Counted from the first letter of the stretch, positions 49,315 to 57,973 are shown. The stretch: 64,000 bases of DNA from a bacterium (GCA_028277985.1 JANQFG010000031.1:1-64000); one strand, 5' to 3'. Notes: generated by a model not told the origin, from the sequence alone. Made by a program: numbers and translations.

Positions 49315-50988
49315 ATGAACCCAACGCAGAAGCCCCCCCTGGAGTGGCCGAAAACAGGGGTCATCACCGCCCGCTTCAACGAGGAAGTGCAAGATGTCTG
49401 GGCGAGCCGGTACGGCAACCTGACGGAGCTTGCCAAAGAGGGGGCCGCCAGGTTCGGAGACCGGCAGATGTGGTTCTTCCCGGATTCCGGGATCCGCTGG
49501 ACCTACAACGAGTTCGACACCGTGGTGAACAATGTCGCTTACGGCCTTCACGAGGGCTACGGCATCCGAAAAGGCGACCGCGTGGCCATCATGGCCACCA
49601 ACATACCGGAGGCTTTTGTAGGCTACCTTGCCCTGTCCCAGATCGGGGCGATCTCGGTCATCATCAATGCCAGGCTGGCCGCCGAAGAGGCGGAGCGCCA
49701 GTTCGAGGATTCGAGTTGTAGGGCAGCCATCATCGAGGGCGGCCTCTGGGACCGAATGAAGGAGATCTCGGGCAAGGTTCCGGGTCTCAAAGACATCTTC
49801 GTCACGGGCTCGGAAGGTGGACAAGGGGCTGTTCCCTTCTCCGGCCTGATGGAGAAGAAGGCTTCCCGGGAAGTCCTGGTCGATGTTTCCGAGAGAGACA
49901 TCTGCAGCCTCATCTACACCTCCGGCACCACGGGCCGGCCGAAGGGGACGATCACGCTCCATCGCGGCGTGATCAACAACGCTATGAACGGAATCAGTCT
50001 CATGGACAGTGTCTATGACACTGGGGAGCGGCCCGAAGACATCAAACAGATGATCATCACCCCATTCTTCCACGTGACCACCCTTCACACGCTCATCAAC
50101 AACGCGTTGCTCGGGTCGTCCTCGGTGGTCCTGTCCACCTTCAAGGCTGATCAGGCGATCGACGTGCTGATCGACGAGAGAATCGCCTCTCTGCCGATCG
50201 TGACGGCCATGTACTGGCTCTTCAAGCTGCAGCCCCGATACCCGGAACTGGTGAAGGCCGGTGCCCTGAGGTACATAAGCCAGGGAGGCTCTCCCATGGC
50301 GCCGGAAATGTGCACCCAGCTTGCAGAGGAGTTCCCGGACGCGAAGATCGCCAACGGCTACGGTTTCACGGAAGGAGCTTCCATCGGCTGGCTCCTGCTG
50401 ATGGCCGGCGGCTGGGACGAGATGCTCGAGAAGCCGGGCACGGTGGGTGGGACGTTGGGGAACAGCCGCGCAAGGATCGTGGACGACCAGATGAGAGACG
50501 TTCCGCGCGGTGAGCCCGGGGAGATCCTTGCCTCGAGCCCCGGAGTCAGCCCCGGGTACTGGAATCTGCCGGAAGAGACGGCAGAGGCGTTCTTCATGGA
50601 CCATGAGGGCCGCAGATGGTTCCGGTCGGGCGACATCGGCTACATGGACGACGACGGCTACACCTTCATCGTCGACCGGATCAAGAGCATGATCTGCAGG
50701 GGGGGCGAGAACGTCTACTCGGTGGAACTGGAGAACCTGCTCAGCCAGCATCCGAAGGTCATGGAGGCGGGCGTGGTCGGCGTGCCGGACAACGTGCTGG
50801 GCGAAAAGATCAAGGCGGTGATCTGGCCGATGCCGGGGGAGAAGCTCACGGAGCAGGACGTGAAGGAGTTCTGCAAGGGCCGGATAGCCGACTACAAGGT
50901 TCCGGATTACGTTGCATTCACCGAGCTGCCGCTGCCGAGAAACCCGGGAGGAAAGATCCTCAAGGCCGAACTCAAGGACACCGAGTAG
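49315..50988 (+). CDS. Acyl-CoA synthetase (AMP-forming, fatty-acid/aryl-CoA ligase type)
   Basis: The 557-residue member of the ANL superfamily has P-loop YTSGTTGRPKGTITL, VSP-like A4/A5 regions, GYGFTEGAS, GYWNLPEETAEAF, WFRSGDIGYMDDDGYTFIVDRIKSMICRGGENVYSVELEN and a C-terminal PRNPGGKILK with the adenylation Lys at about 547. It activates a carboxylic acid with ATP and CoA; the acid cannot be named. GAGGGAAGAGA precedes the ATG. It lies next to DUF1329 and beta-oxidation genes, consistent with activation of a hydrophobic acid. Confidence 0.93.
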   Translation: MNPTQKPPLEWPKTGVITARFNEEVQDVWASRYGNLTELAKEGAARFGDRQMWFFPDSGIRWTYNEFDTVVNNVAYGLHEGYGIRKGDRVAIMATNIPEAFVGYLALSQIGAISVIINARLAAEEAERQFEDSSCRAAIIEGGLWDRMKEISGKVPGLKDIFVTGSEGGQGAVPFSGLMEKKASREVLVDVSERDICSLIYTSGTTGRPKGTITLHRGVINNAMNGISLMDSVYDTGERPEDIKQMIITPFFHVTTLHTLINNALLGSSSVVLSTFKADQAIDVLIDERIASLPIVTAMYWLFKLQPRYPELVKAGALRYISQGGSPMAPEMCTQLAEEFPDAKIANGYGFTEGASIGWLLLMAGGWDEMLEKPGTVGGTLGNSRARIVDDQMRDVPRGEPGEILASSPGVSPGYWNLPEETAEAFFMDHEGRRWFRSGDIGYMDDDGYTFIVDRIKSMICRGGENVYSVELENLLSQHPKVMEAGVVGVPDNVLGEKIKAVIWPMPGEKLTEQDVKEFCKGRIADYKVPDYVAFTELPLPRNPGGKILKAELKDTE

Positions 50989-51009
50989 CGTGCAGGACTT
51001 GCCGAAGCC

Positions 51010-52317
51010 TCACTTGCAGTACTTCTGAAAGCCGGCCAGGGTGAAGTCGTTCGGATTGACGGCCGCGAAGAACGTCCAGATGTTCTCGGGACACAGGATC
51101 TTGGTCACCGTCGAGTGATCGTAGCGTTCGTCCACCACATTCTGACACGGGCCGGCGACGAAGTGGACCGTCTTGTCCGCGTTCTCCAGGAATGCCGCCG
51201 CTGTGAACAGCGTCTTCCAGTAGAGGCCGGCACGGTCATGGATCACCTTGAAGGTGGCGCTGAAGGTCGGGGCGCTGATCCATATGTAGTGCGTTCCGTA
51301 ATTGTAGTACTTGTCTTTCGGCGTCATCTCGAGTTTGTACATGGTGTTCTTCGCCCACACTAGATTCGTGGGATGCCAGGGGGCCCCCTGCCATCCGTCC
51401 ACCTCGTAACCGTAGGTCACGCGCTTCACATCTTTTGTGGACTGCCACTCTCCACGCCGGGTCTTCACGAGAGCTGAGGGGCGTACCTCCAGAAAGGGCC
51501 GGAGCATTTCCTTCTTTTCTATGAACTTCCAGTGAAAGGCCGCCACCTTTCCGTCGTAGCCGCTCGAGTCATCCACGCACTGATCCGTACCCACGAATCC
51601 GTCCGACCGGTTCGCCGCGCTCATGCGCCTCACCCTTCGGATCGCCGGGAGATAGCCGAAGGTATTGTCCAGCTTGTTCGGGTCCATGAAACGATGGGTC
51701 ATCACCGACGTGCCGGCCACGTCGTACGGTTTCTTCACACCAATGATGAAGCACTTCTCCAGTCCATCCGGGTTGGGGATCTTCGCGGCCCCGGGCCATC
51801 CTGTTCGTGCCGACTGGAGAAGCTCGATCTCTGCCTCACGCTCGTATCCGGAAGAGCGACCGACCCATATGAGCTGGGATCGAAACCGGAAATTTCCCTG
51901 CTGGTAATTCGTGAAATTCTTGTTGTGCATGATCTTTTCGGCCGCCTTCGGATCGTTCGTGTCGATCTCCGGAAAGGGGAAGCCGGAGATGAACTTGGCG
52001 GTCTTGCCGGTGGCCGTCTCGATGATGCCGCTGTTCTCGTCAACGTCATAGTTGCCGATATTCGCCTTGTTCCCTTCCAGGGTGAAGGACGGATACATCA
52101 GCCTGGGATTCACCTCGAGCTCACCTATCTCGAGGGTCAGTTCTCCCTTCCGGACCCACTGGAGAACGGGGTCCGGGAGCAGACCCTGTGCCTTTTCCCA
52201 GTTCGAGCTATCGATCACGTCCCCGGGGGACACATCGGCTCGGGCGGGCGGGCTCCAAATCGGGATCAGGATGAACGCGGACAGGAGGATGGTCAGGAAA
52301 CGGGCAGAGCGTCTCAT
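51010..52317 (-). CDS. DUF1329 periplasmic protein, paralogue A
   Basis: The protein has 435 residues from the ATG at 52317 (AGGAG ten bases upstream); the frame extends 30 codons upstream without support. It has a signal peptide (MRRSARFLTILLSAFILIPIWSPPARA). Core blocks are PYDVAGTSVMTHRF, NTFGYLPAIRRVRRMSAANRS, GYEVDGWQGAPWHPTNLVWAKNTMYKLEM and PKDKYYNYGTHYIW. It is strikingly similar to the divergently transcribed paralogue at 52845. The predicted role is in periplasmic or outer-membrane handling of a hydrophobic molecule. Its -10 element is covered by an operator-like dyad. Confidence 0.9.
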   Translation of the reverse strand: MRRSARFLTILLSAFILIPIWSPPARADVSPGDVIDSSNWEKAQGLLPDPVLQWVRKGELTLEIGELEVNPRLMYPSFTLEGNKANIGNYDVDENSGIIETATGKTAKFISGFPFPEIDTNDPKAAEKIMHNKNFTNYQQGNFRFRSQLIWVGRSSGYEREAEIELLQSARTGWPGAAKIPNPDGLEKCFIIGVKKPYDVAGTSVMTHRFMDPNKLDNTFGYLPAIRRVRRMSAANRSDGFVGTDQCVDDSSGYDGKVAAFHWKFIEKKEMLRPFLEVRPSALVKTRRGEWQSTKDVKRVTYGYEVDGWQGAPWHPTNLVWAKNTMYKLEMTPKDKYYNYGTHYIWISAPTFSATFKVIHDRAGLYWKTLFTAAAFLENADKTVHFVAGPCQNVVDERYDHSTVTKILCPENIWTFFAAVNPNDFTLAGFQKYCK

Positions 52318-52381
52318 CTCATTCCCTCTCCTATTCGTGAGGTACGGGATGTACGGCCATCTGCGGGGAGTCTGTGGTGAG

Positions 52382-52398
52382 TGAGTTATACCCACTAA
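52382..52398 (+). promoter_or_regulatory. Operator-like dyad, site 1
   Basis: TGAGTTATACCCACTAA, of 5-7-5 form with invariant AGT and ACT. It overlaps the -10 of the promoter reading into paralogue A. Confidence 0.6.
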
Positions 52399-52414
52399 TC
52401 TCTGCACCTGTCAA
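52385..52414 (-). promoter_or_regulatory. Promoter of DUF1329 paralogue A
   Basis: On the minus strand, TTGACA (52414-52409), an 18-base spacer and TATAAC (52390-52385). The start point would be about 60 bases before the ATG at 52317. Confidence 0.6.
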
Positions 52415-52463
52415 GGATATTTTCCGGTTCATCCAGGAGCTCTGATAGACGGCACATTCCCAT

Positions 52464-52484
52464 GGTGAGTTAATTTTACTCACC
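52464..52484 (+). promoter_or_regulatory. Operator-like dyad, site 2 (perfect palindrome)
   Basis: Core TGAGTTAATTTTACTCA at 52466-52482. Including two flanking bases on each side, the arms GGTGAGT and ACTCACC are perfect reverse complements around seven bases. It lies midway between the two divergent promoters. Confidence 0.65.
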
Positions 52485-52562
52485 TCCTCGTTGTGTCGGG
52501 AAAGCGCCTTGCCCGAAAAGGCCCGGAAACAGGACGGAGCCGGCAGGAAATGGAGAAAAGCC

Positions 52563-52590
52563 TTGACAAGACCGCCTAAGTTAGTATTAT
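52563..52590 (+). promoter_or_regulatory. Promoter of DUF1329 paralogue B, with a long leader
   Basis: TTGACA at 52563-52568, a 16-base spacer and TATTAT at 52585-52590. The leader to the ATG at 52845 is about 250 bases and holds no convincing gene. It does contain a small hairpin, TGTAAGTG/CGCTTACA, at about 52677-52697. Confidence 0.6.
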
Positions 52591-52597
52591 TAACTCA
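52581..52597 (-). promoter_or_regulatory. Operator-like dyad, site 3
   Basis: On the plus strand TTAGTATTATTAACTCA; on the minus strand TGAGTTAATAATACTAA, nearly the same as sites 1 and 2. It covers the -10 of the promoter reading into paralogue B. Confidence 0.62.
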
Positions 52598-52844
52598 GAC
52601 CTCTTTTCTCTCTGAAGCCATGATCCAGCTTGAAAAAACCGTTCCGAGTGGTGTCAATCTGCAGCGCAAAATGCCGTGTAAGTGATCCTCGCTTACAAAA
52701 AGAGCCACGGGTTTCCGATATTCGGGTTTCAACCGGCGCGTTCTTCGACTAGAATGGAGCCGAAGCTGGGTGCCGAATGCACTCAAACCAGGATGCCTGT
52801 TCTGATTCGAAGGCAAATCTGCTGAACAGGGGGGAGGGCTAGAA

Positions 52845-54149
52845 ATGTCGAGAGTATCAGGGTGCCTGGGCGTTTTTCTGATCACCTTTGCGTGCTGGGC
52901 CTGGGCGGTGTCGCCTGCCTGTGCGGACGTTGTTCCGGGGGATGTCATTGATAAAACGAACTGGCAGAAGGCCGAGGGCCTGCTGCCCGAGCCCGTGCTC
53001 GATTGGGTGAAGAGGGGCGAATTCATCCTCGACATTGGCGAGCTCGACGTGCCGGACCCGACCAAGATCCGCACCGACTACGTTCTCGAGGCCTTTGAGA
53101 CGAACCGCGGCAAGTATGGCATCGACGAGGACGGAGGCGTCATAGAGAAGGCGAGCGGAAAGCTCGCCACGTACCTGGTCGGTTTTCCGTTTACCGTACT
53201 CGACCCGGAAGATCCCGTGGTCGTGGAAAAGCTCATGTACAACCACCTGTACGGCCAGCACGTGAACGGGTTCTTCAAGTTCCGGTTCCAGCTCATCTGG
53301 GTCGCAGAAGCCGGCTTCGAACGGGAGGTGGATTGTATGTGGCAAGGCGCGTCCCTGACCGGCTATCCTGAGGCAAAAAAGATACGAAACCCGGGGGGGG
53401 TCGAGAAGTACTCGATCATGGTGGTCCGAAAACCCTACGATCTCGCCGGCACGGCCATCATGACGCACCGCTTTCTTGACCCGAAAAAGGGGGACAACAC
53501 TTTCGGGTACATCCCGGCGATCCGCAGGGTGCGGCGAATGAGCGCTGCCAACCGTTCGGATGCCTTCATCGGCTCGGACGAATGTGTGGACGATGTCAAC
53601 GGCTACGACGGGAAGATCCCGGCCTTCGATTGGAAGCTCCTGCGCGTGCAGGATGCCCTGGTAGCCTTTCTGCCCGGTGTCTATCCTTTCGTGCAGAATC
53701 GCTACGGTGAGTGGGTGACCACCAAGGACATCCCAAAGGTGATCTACGGGTACGAGGACCCGAACTGGCAGGGCGCACCCTGGGCCCCTACGAACCTCGA
53801 ATGGGTGAAGCGGCAGGTCCACGTCATCGAGATGACCCCGAAGGACAAGTACTACAATTACGGGGTCCACTACATCTGGGCCAGCCCGGAGACGTATGCA
53901 TGCCCGTTCAAGGTGGTGAACGACCGGGCCGGTCAGTACTGGAAGTCCCTGTACATGGTCAACACGTTCGTTCAGAGCGCGGACAAGCGGATGGCCGTCA
54001 TCGGCGTGCCGGGCCAGAACGTGATCGACGAGCGGTACAAACACGCCACGGTCACCCAGATTCTCAACCCGGACAATCCCTGGACCATGAAGGCGCGCTT
54101 GAACCTGGACGACTTCTCCATGGCAGGCTTCCAGAAGTTCTGCAAGTAG
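52845..54149 (+). CDS. DUF1329 periplasmic protein, paralogue B
   Basis: The 434-residue protein has a signal peptide (MSRVSGCLGVFLITFACWAWAVSPACA). It shares long blocks with paralogue A: VPGDVIDKTNWQKAEGLLPEPVLDWV, KPYDLAGTAIMTHRF, NTFGYIPAIRRVRRMSAANRS, GYEDPNWQGAPWAPTNLEW and PKDKYYNYGVHYIW. The two clearly arose by duplication. GGGGGGAGGG lies upstream of the ATG. It is divergent from paralogue A across a 527-base control region and is followed by a REP-like hairpin. Confidence 0.92.
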   Translation: MSRVSGCLGVFLITFACWAWAVSPACADVVPGDVIDKTNWQKAEGLLPEPVLDWVKRGEFILDIGELDVPDPTKIRTDYVLEAFETNRGKYGIDEDGGVIEKASGKLATYLVGFPFTVLDPEDPVVVEKLMYNHLYGQHVNGFFKFRFQLIWVAEAGFEREVDCMWQGASLTGYPEAKKIRNPGGVEKYSIMVVRKPYDLAGTAIMTHRFLDPKKGDNTFGYIPAIRRVRRMSAANRSDAFIGSDECVDDVNGYDGKIPAFDWKLLRVQDALVAFLPGVYPFVQNRYGEWVTTKDIPKVIYGYEDPNWQGAPWAPTNLEWVKRQVHVIEMTPKDKYYNYGVHYIWASPETYACPFKVVNDRAGQYWKSLYMVNTFVQSADKRMAVIGVPGQNVIDERYKHATVTQILNPDNPWTMKARLNLDDFSMAGFQKFCK

Positions 54150-54167
54150 TCCCGGCAAGACACACTT

Positions 54168-54245
54168 GGGGTCAGGTCTACACACTTGACAGAACCATCA
54201 TCCACCAGAGCCAGACAGTTCTGTCAAGTGTGTAGACCTGACCCC
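54168..54245. repeat. REP-like perfect hairpin 1
   Basis: Two 28-base arms (54168-54195 and 54218-54245; outer bases GGGGTCAGGTCTACA) are exact reverse complements around a 22-base loop. It lies in the gap after DUF1329 paralogue B. The GGGGTCAG-type end and size match palindromes mobilised by REP-associated tyrosine transposases in other bacteria; no such transposase is in the window. Confidence 0.75.
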
Positions 54246-54332
54246 TTCCGGCGCCTGTCCCCGAACTCCACTTCACTGATTTCCCAGCTGTTCAGGGCAC
54301 TACACGGCCGGCGGCAGAAGGAGACACATGGA

Positions 54333-55166
54333 ATGAGTGAGGCGAATGCGGAAACCTCCGGACTGGTAACCTATTCCCGGAAGGGGCACGTCGGGGCCAT
54401 TACCCTGAACCGGCCTGACAAACGGAATGCCTTGAATCCCAAGGTCTGGGACGCGCTGGACGAGGCGGTCGCTCAGGCCGAGCAGGACACAGAGGCGCGG
54501 GTGGTTCTCCTCAGGGGAGAGGGCAAGTCCTTTTGCGCCGGCCTCGACCTGAGCCCGGACAACGAGTTGTTCTCCGTGGTGACCGACGCTCCGAACGTGC
54601 CGGACACGATGGCCTTCTACCGCGAGGTCAGGAGGGTTCAAGGGATTCACGTCCGCCTTGAACGGCTCGCGAAGCCGACGATTGCGGTCATCCAGAGACA
54701 CTGCCTGGGGTCGGGTCTGGAGCTGGCCCTCTGCTGCGACATCCGGCTCTGTTCGGAAGGGACGCAGTTCTCCCTGCCCGAGGCGAGGCTTGCCTTCATC
54801 ACCGACATTGGTGGTTTGCAGAGACTGGCCAGGGTGGTGGGGCCGGGGCATGCCCGGGAGATCTCCTTCAGGGCGCACTCGTTCGACTCGGCGAAGGCGC
54901 AGGCGATCCACCTCGTGAACGAAGTATACGCGGACGAGGAAACCCTGATGCAGAAGGCGCTCGAGATGGCGGAGGAGATCGGCGGCAACCCGCCGCTCGC
55001 CGTCCAGGGCGCCAAAGAGGTCTTCCTCTACGACCAGGAGGTGACCCTGGAAGAGTCCCTCGAGTACAACGCGGCGAGATCGGCCATGATCGTGCCCTCG
55101 GAGGACCTGAAGGAGGCGATCTCCGCGTATATTGAAAAGAGAAAAGGAAATTTCAAAGGCGCATGA
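54333..55166 (+). CDS. Crotonase-family enzyme, dienoyl-CoA isomerase-like
   Basis: The protein has 277 residues from the ATG at 54333 (GAAGGAG nine to ten bases upstream). The oxyanion-hole blocks are KSFCAGLDLS and CLGSGLELALCCDI. Acidic residues are Glu130 (GLELA), Glu150 (LPEARLAF) and Asp158 (ITDIGGLQRL). The Glu and Asp eight apart reproduce the Glu196/Asp204 pattern of delta3,5-delta2,4-dienoyl-CoA isomerase (ECH1), so isomerisation of an unsaturated acyl-CoA is a reasonable guess. It is the first of three closely spaced genes (13 bases to the next). Confidence 0.85.
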   Translation: MSEANAETSGLVTYSRKGHVGAITLNRPDKRNALNPKVWDALDEAVAQAEQDTEARVVLLRGEGKSFCAGLDLSPDNELFSVVTDAPNVPDTMAFYREVRRVQGIHVRLERLAKPTIAVIQRHCLGSGLELALCCDIRLCSEGTQFSLPEARLAFITDIGGLQRLARVVGPGHAREISFRAHSFDSAKAQAIHLVNEVYADEETLMQKALEMAEEIGGNPPLAVQGAKEVFLYDQEVTLEESLEYNAARSAMIVPSEDLKEAISAYIEKRKGNFKGA

Positions 55167-55179
55167 ACGGGAGGTCTTT

Positions 55180-56679
55180 ATGGCAGACTATGACGTAGTC
55201 GTCGTGGGCGCCGGGAACGCCGGCATGACAGCCTCGGCCGCCATGGCCCAGAAGGGGCTGAAGGTACTGCTTCTGGAGAAACACAACATACCCGGGGGGT
55301 GCGGCACGAGCTTCTGCCGCGGACGGTTCGAATTCGAGGTCGCCCTGCATCAGCTCAGCGGGATCGGGACGGCCGAGAACCCGGGGCCCCTGCAGATGAT
55401 GCTGAGGGATCTCGGGGTCTTCGAGGACCTGGAGTTCGTGGAGATTCCTGAACTGTTCCGGGTCGTCATGCCCGGTACGATCGATGTGAGGCTCGAGACG
55501 AACAAGGAGCAGGTGATGGCCGAGTTGCAGGGCCACTTCCCGAAGGAGAAGGAGGGGATCGAGAAGTTCTTCGATCTCTGCTACGCCTTCTCCACCCAGA
55601 TGCTCTCGGTCTTCTATTTCAACGACCCGGACGCGACCCGCGAGAAATACCCGATCCTGTACGAGTACGCCTTCAAGACCAGCCAGGAGGTGATCGACGC
55701 CCATTTCTCTGATCCTCTGCTCAAGGCCGTGATCAGCGTCTACTGGGGCTATCTGGGGCTGCCTCCCAACCGTTTGTCCTTCGCCTACCTGGCGATCCTC
55801 TACTTCAGCTTCATCGAATTCAAGGCCTTTCACGTCAAGGGTGGATCCCAGGCCATGTCGAACGCGATCGTGAACAAGTTCCTCTCCCATGGGGGCGAGG
55901 TACGATTCAATTGCGGCGCGCAGAAGATCCTGGTTGGCTCGGACGGCGTGAATGGGGTCGTGACCGAGCACGGCGAGGAGATCTCGACAAGGTACGTCGT
56001 GTCCAATGCATCGCCCGTGGCCACGTACCTGCAGCTTCTCGATCCCGAACACGTGCCGGATCAGGTGCACACCGAGATGAGAGGCCGTAGTCTGAGCATG
56101 TCCGGCTTCACTCTTTACATGGGGCTCGACTGCGAGCCGGGGGACGTGGGGATCGAGGACTCCACGAGCTTCGTCATGTCCAATACGGAGACCGGGGACA
56201 AGGTGTACGATCAGATGCAGCAGCTCCGGGTGGAGGACGATCTCATGGTGCTGAGCTGCTACAACATCGCAGATCCGGACTTCTCGCCCAAGGGAACGAG
56301 CCAGGTCAGCCTGGTCACGCTCAAGTTCGGCGAGCCCTGGCTTCGTCTGCCGCCGACCGACTATTTCCGCGAGAAGTACCTCTCGGCCGACAACATGTTG
56401 CGTACCCTTGAAAAGGTGTACCCCGACATACGCGATCGGATCGAGGAGCTCGAAGTAGGAACGCCCCTGACCCACATGCGCTACCTCGGGCATCCGGCCG
56501 GGTCGATCTACGGCTTCCAACAGCAGATGAAGGATTCCCTTTTCTTCCAGCCGGGAGGTGAGTCGCCCATCAAGGGCCTGTACTTTGCCAGCGGCTGGGC
56601 AGGTGATCCGGGCTTCCAGCCCACCCTGGAGGCGGGCAAGGCAGCGGCCAAGTCCGTCCTGAAAGAACTCGGTGCTTAA
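55180..56679 (+). CDS. FAD-dependent phytoene-desaturase/retinol-saturase-like oxidoreductase
   Basis: The 499-residue protein starts at the ATG at 55180 (GGGAGG five bases upstream). The N-terminal dinucleotide fold VVVGAGNAGMTASAAMAQKGLKVLLLEKHNIPGG is followed by a CrtI-type body (GGSQAMSNAIVNKFLSHGGEVRFN, VVSNASP) and a C-terminal FAD closing motif GLYFASGWAGDPGFQPTLEAGKAAA. Relatives saturate, desaturate or isomerise polyenes. Located between a dienoyl-CoA isomerase-like gene and a ferredoxin-type reductase, it may act on a conjugated or polyunsaturated acyl chain rather than on a carotenoid (inference). Confidence 0.85.
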   Translation: MADYDVVVVGAGNAGMTASAAMAQKGLKVLLLEKHNIPGGCGTSFCRGRFEFEVALHQLSGIGTAENPGPLQMMLRDLGVFEDLEFVEIPELFRVVMPGTIDVRLETNKEQVMAELQGHFPKEKEGIEKFFDLCYAFSTQMLSVFYFNDPDATREKYPILYEYAFKTSQEVIDAHFSDPLLKAVISVYWGYLGLPPNRLSFAYLAILYFSFIEFKAFHVKGGSQAMSNAIVNKFLSHGGEVRFNCGAQKILVGSDGVNGVVTEHGEEISTRYVVSNASPVATYLQLLDPEHVPDQVHTEMRGRSLSMSGFTLYMGLDCEPGDVGIEDSTSFVMSNTETGDKVYDQMQQLRVEDDLMVLSCYNIADPDFSPKGTSQVSLVTLKFGEPWLRLPPTDYFREKYLSADNMLRTLEKVYPDIRDRIEELEVGTPLTHMRYLGHPAGSIYGFQQQMKDSLFFQPGGESPIKGLYFASGWAGDPGFQPTLEAGKAAAKSVLKELGA

Positions 56680-56693
56680 GGAAGGGGGAGAAG

Positions 56694-57851
56694 ATGAGCA
56701 AGGCTGTTTTCACGGATTTTGACGGCTACCAGGAGGTTGCCGACGCGGTCGAGATGAGCAGGAAGCTCGGAACGAACTTTACGGCCAAGCGGGACCTGGC
56801 CGATCAGTACATCAAGCGTCTCCATCCGCCCAAGATGCGGCTTCGTGTCACGGACATCTTCGACGAGACCGTGAGCACGAAGACCTTCCGAATGGTCTCC
56901 GAGGATCCTCCCATGCCACCCTTCCAGGCCGGCCAGTACATCGCCCTGGCGGTCGAGGTGGACGGGGTGAGGACGAGCAGGCCCTATAGTATTGCCTCGC
57001 CTCCGAACCAGCTCGGCTTCTACGATATTACCGTGCGGCGGGTCGATGACGGTGTGGTGTCCAACTACCTGCTCGACCATGTAAGGAAGGGAGATGTTCT
57101 CGAAAGCACGGGGCCTGTGGGGGAGTTCTACCACAACCCGATCTTCCACAAGAACACGATGGTCTGCATTGCAGGAGGTTGCGGCATTACTCCCTTCATG
57201 AGCATGATCCGCGAGATCCTCGAATGCGACATCGACCGCACGGTTCACCTGTTCTACGGAAACAAGGATTTCGAGGACGTCATCTTCCATGAGACCTTCC
57301 AGTGGCTCTCGGAACGGTTCGAGAACTTCCACTACTATCCGGTGATCGAGGAGCCTCCGGAGGGTTACGACGGATGTCGCGGGTTCATCACCGGCAAGCT
57401 GGTGAAGGAGACCCTCGGAGACCTGGATGACAAGACCTATTACCTTTGCGGGCCGCGGGCCATGTACGACTTCTGCCTGCCCGAGCTGGAAGGGTTGGGC
57501 ATCCCGAGGAGCCGGCTGAGGAGAGAGGTGTACGGCGCACTGCCGGACATCACCAAGGATGTGAGCTGGCCGGCCGAGGTCAAGGGCGATGCAAGCTTCA
57601 CCGTACAGGTACAAGGTAAGGGAAGCTTCGCGGTAAAGGCGTCCGATTCACTGCTCACCGCGCTGGAGAAGAACGGTTTCATCCTTCCGGTCCAGTGCAG
57701 GTCCGGTGAATGCAGCATGTGCCGGGTGAAGCTCCTTGGGGGAAAGGTTTTCCAGCCCCCAGGGGTGCTTCTGCGAAAATCGGACCGAAAGCTCGGGTAC
57801 ATCCATTCCTGTGCCGCCTACCCCCTGGAGAACCTGGAGATATCCCTCTAG
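56694..57851 (+). CDS. Ferredoxin-NAD(P)H reductase with C-terminal 2Fe-2S domain
   Basis: The 385-residue electron-transfer protein has an FAD domain with RPYSIAS (about 100), an NAD(P) domain with CIAGGCGITPFMSMIREI and YYLCGPRAMYD, and a C-terminal plant-type ferredoxin domain with Cys335, Cys340, Cys343 and Cys373 (CRSGECSMC...C). An N-terminal ~45-residue extension precedes the FAD domain. It passes electrons from NAD(P)H to a partner, most likely the FAD enzyme encoded 14 bases upstream or an oxygenase/reductase elsewhere. AAGGAAGGGGGAGAAG precedes the ATG. Confidence 0.92.
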   Translation: MSKAVFTDFDGYQEVADAVEMSRKLGTNFTAKRDLADQYIKRLHPPKMRLRVTDIFDETVSTKTFRMVSEDPPMPPFQAGQYIALAVEVDGVRTSRPYSIASPPNQLGFYDITVRRVDDGVVSNYLLDHVRKGDVLESTGPVGEFYHNPIFHKNTMVCIAGGCGITPFMSMIREILECDIDRTVHLFYGNKDFEDVIFHETFQWLSERFENFHYYPVIEEPPEGYDGCRGFITGKLVKETLGDLDDKTYYLCGPRAMYDFCLPELEGLGIPRSRLRREVYGALPDITKDVSWPAEVKGDASFTVQVQGKGSFAVKASDSLLTALEKNGFILPVQCRSGECSMCRVKLLGGKVFQPPGVLLRKSDRKLGYIHSCAAYPLENLEISL

Positions 57852-57934
57852 CGGGAAGGACACTACGTAGGGCCAGAAGCGTTCCTGTCCGTCATTCCCG
57901 CGCCCGTCTGGTGATCGCGGGGACAGGTTCCCCC

Positions 57935-57973
57935 GGGAATCCAACGGCATCCGTGCTGTCGGATTCCCCTTTT
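57935..57973 (+). terminator. Probable terminator of the crotonase/desaturase/reductase operon
   Basis: GGGAATCC (57935-57942) and GGATTCCC (57961-57968) are exact reverse complements, with an inner ACGG/CCGT pair, followed by CTTTTCTTC. The surrounding 57885-57970 contains the GTCATTCCCGCG...GGGAATCCA type of palindromic spacer common in bacterial intergenic DNA. Confidence 0.5.

Noticed and set aside
55153-56520. 455-codon minus-strand frame opposite the CrtI-like gene
   Set aside because: Antisense to a gene with a textbook FAD-binding motif; composition is not protein-like.
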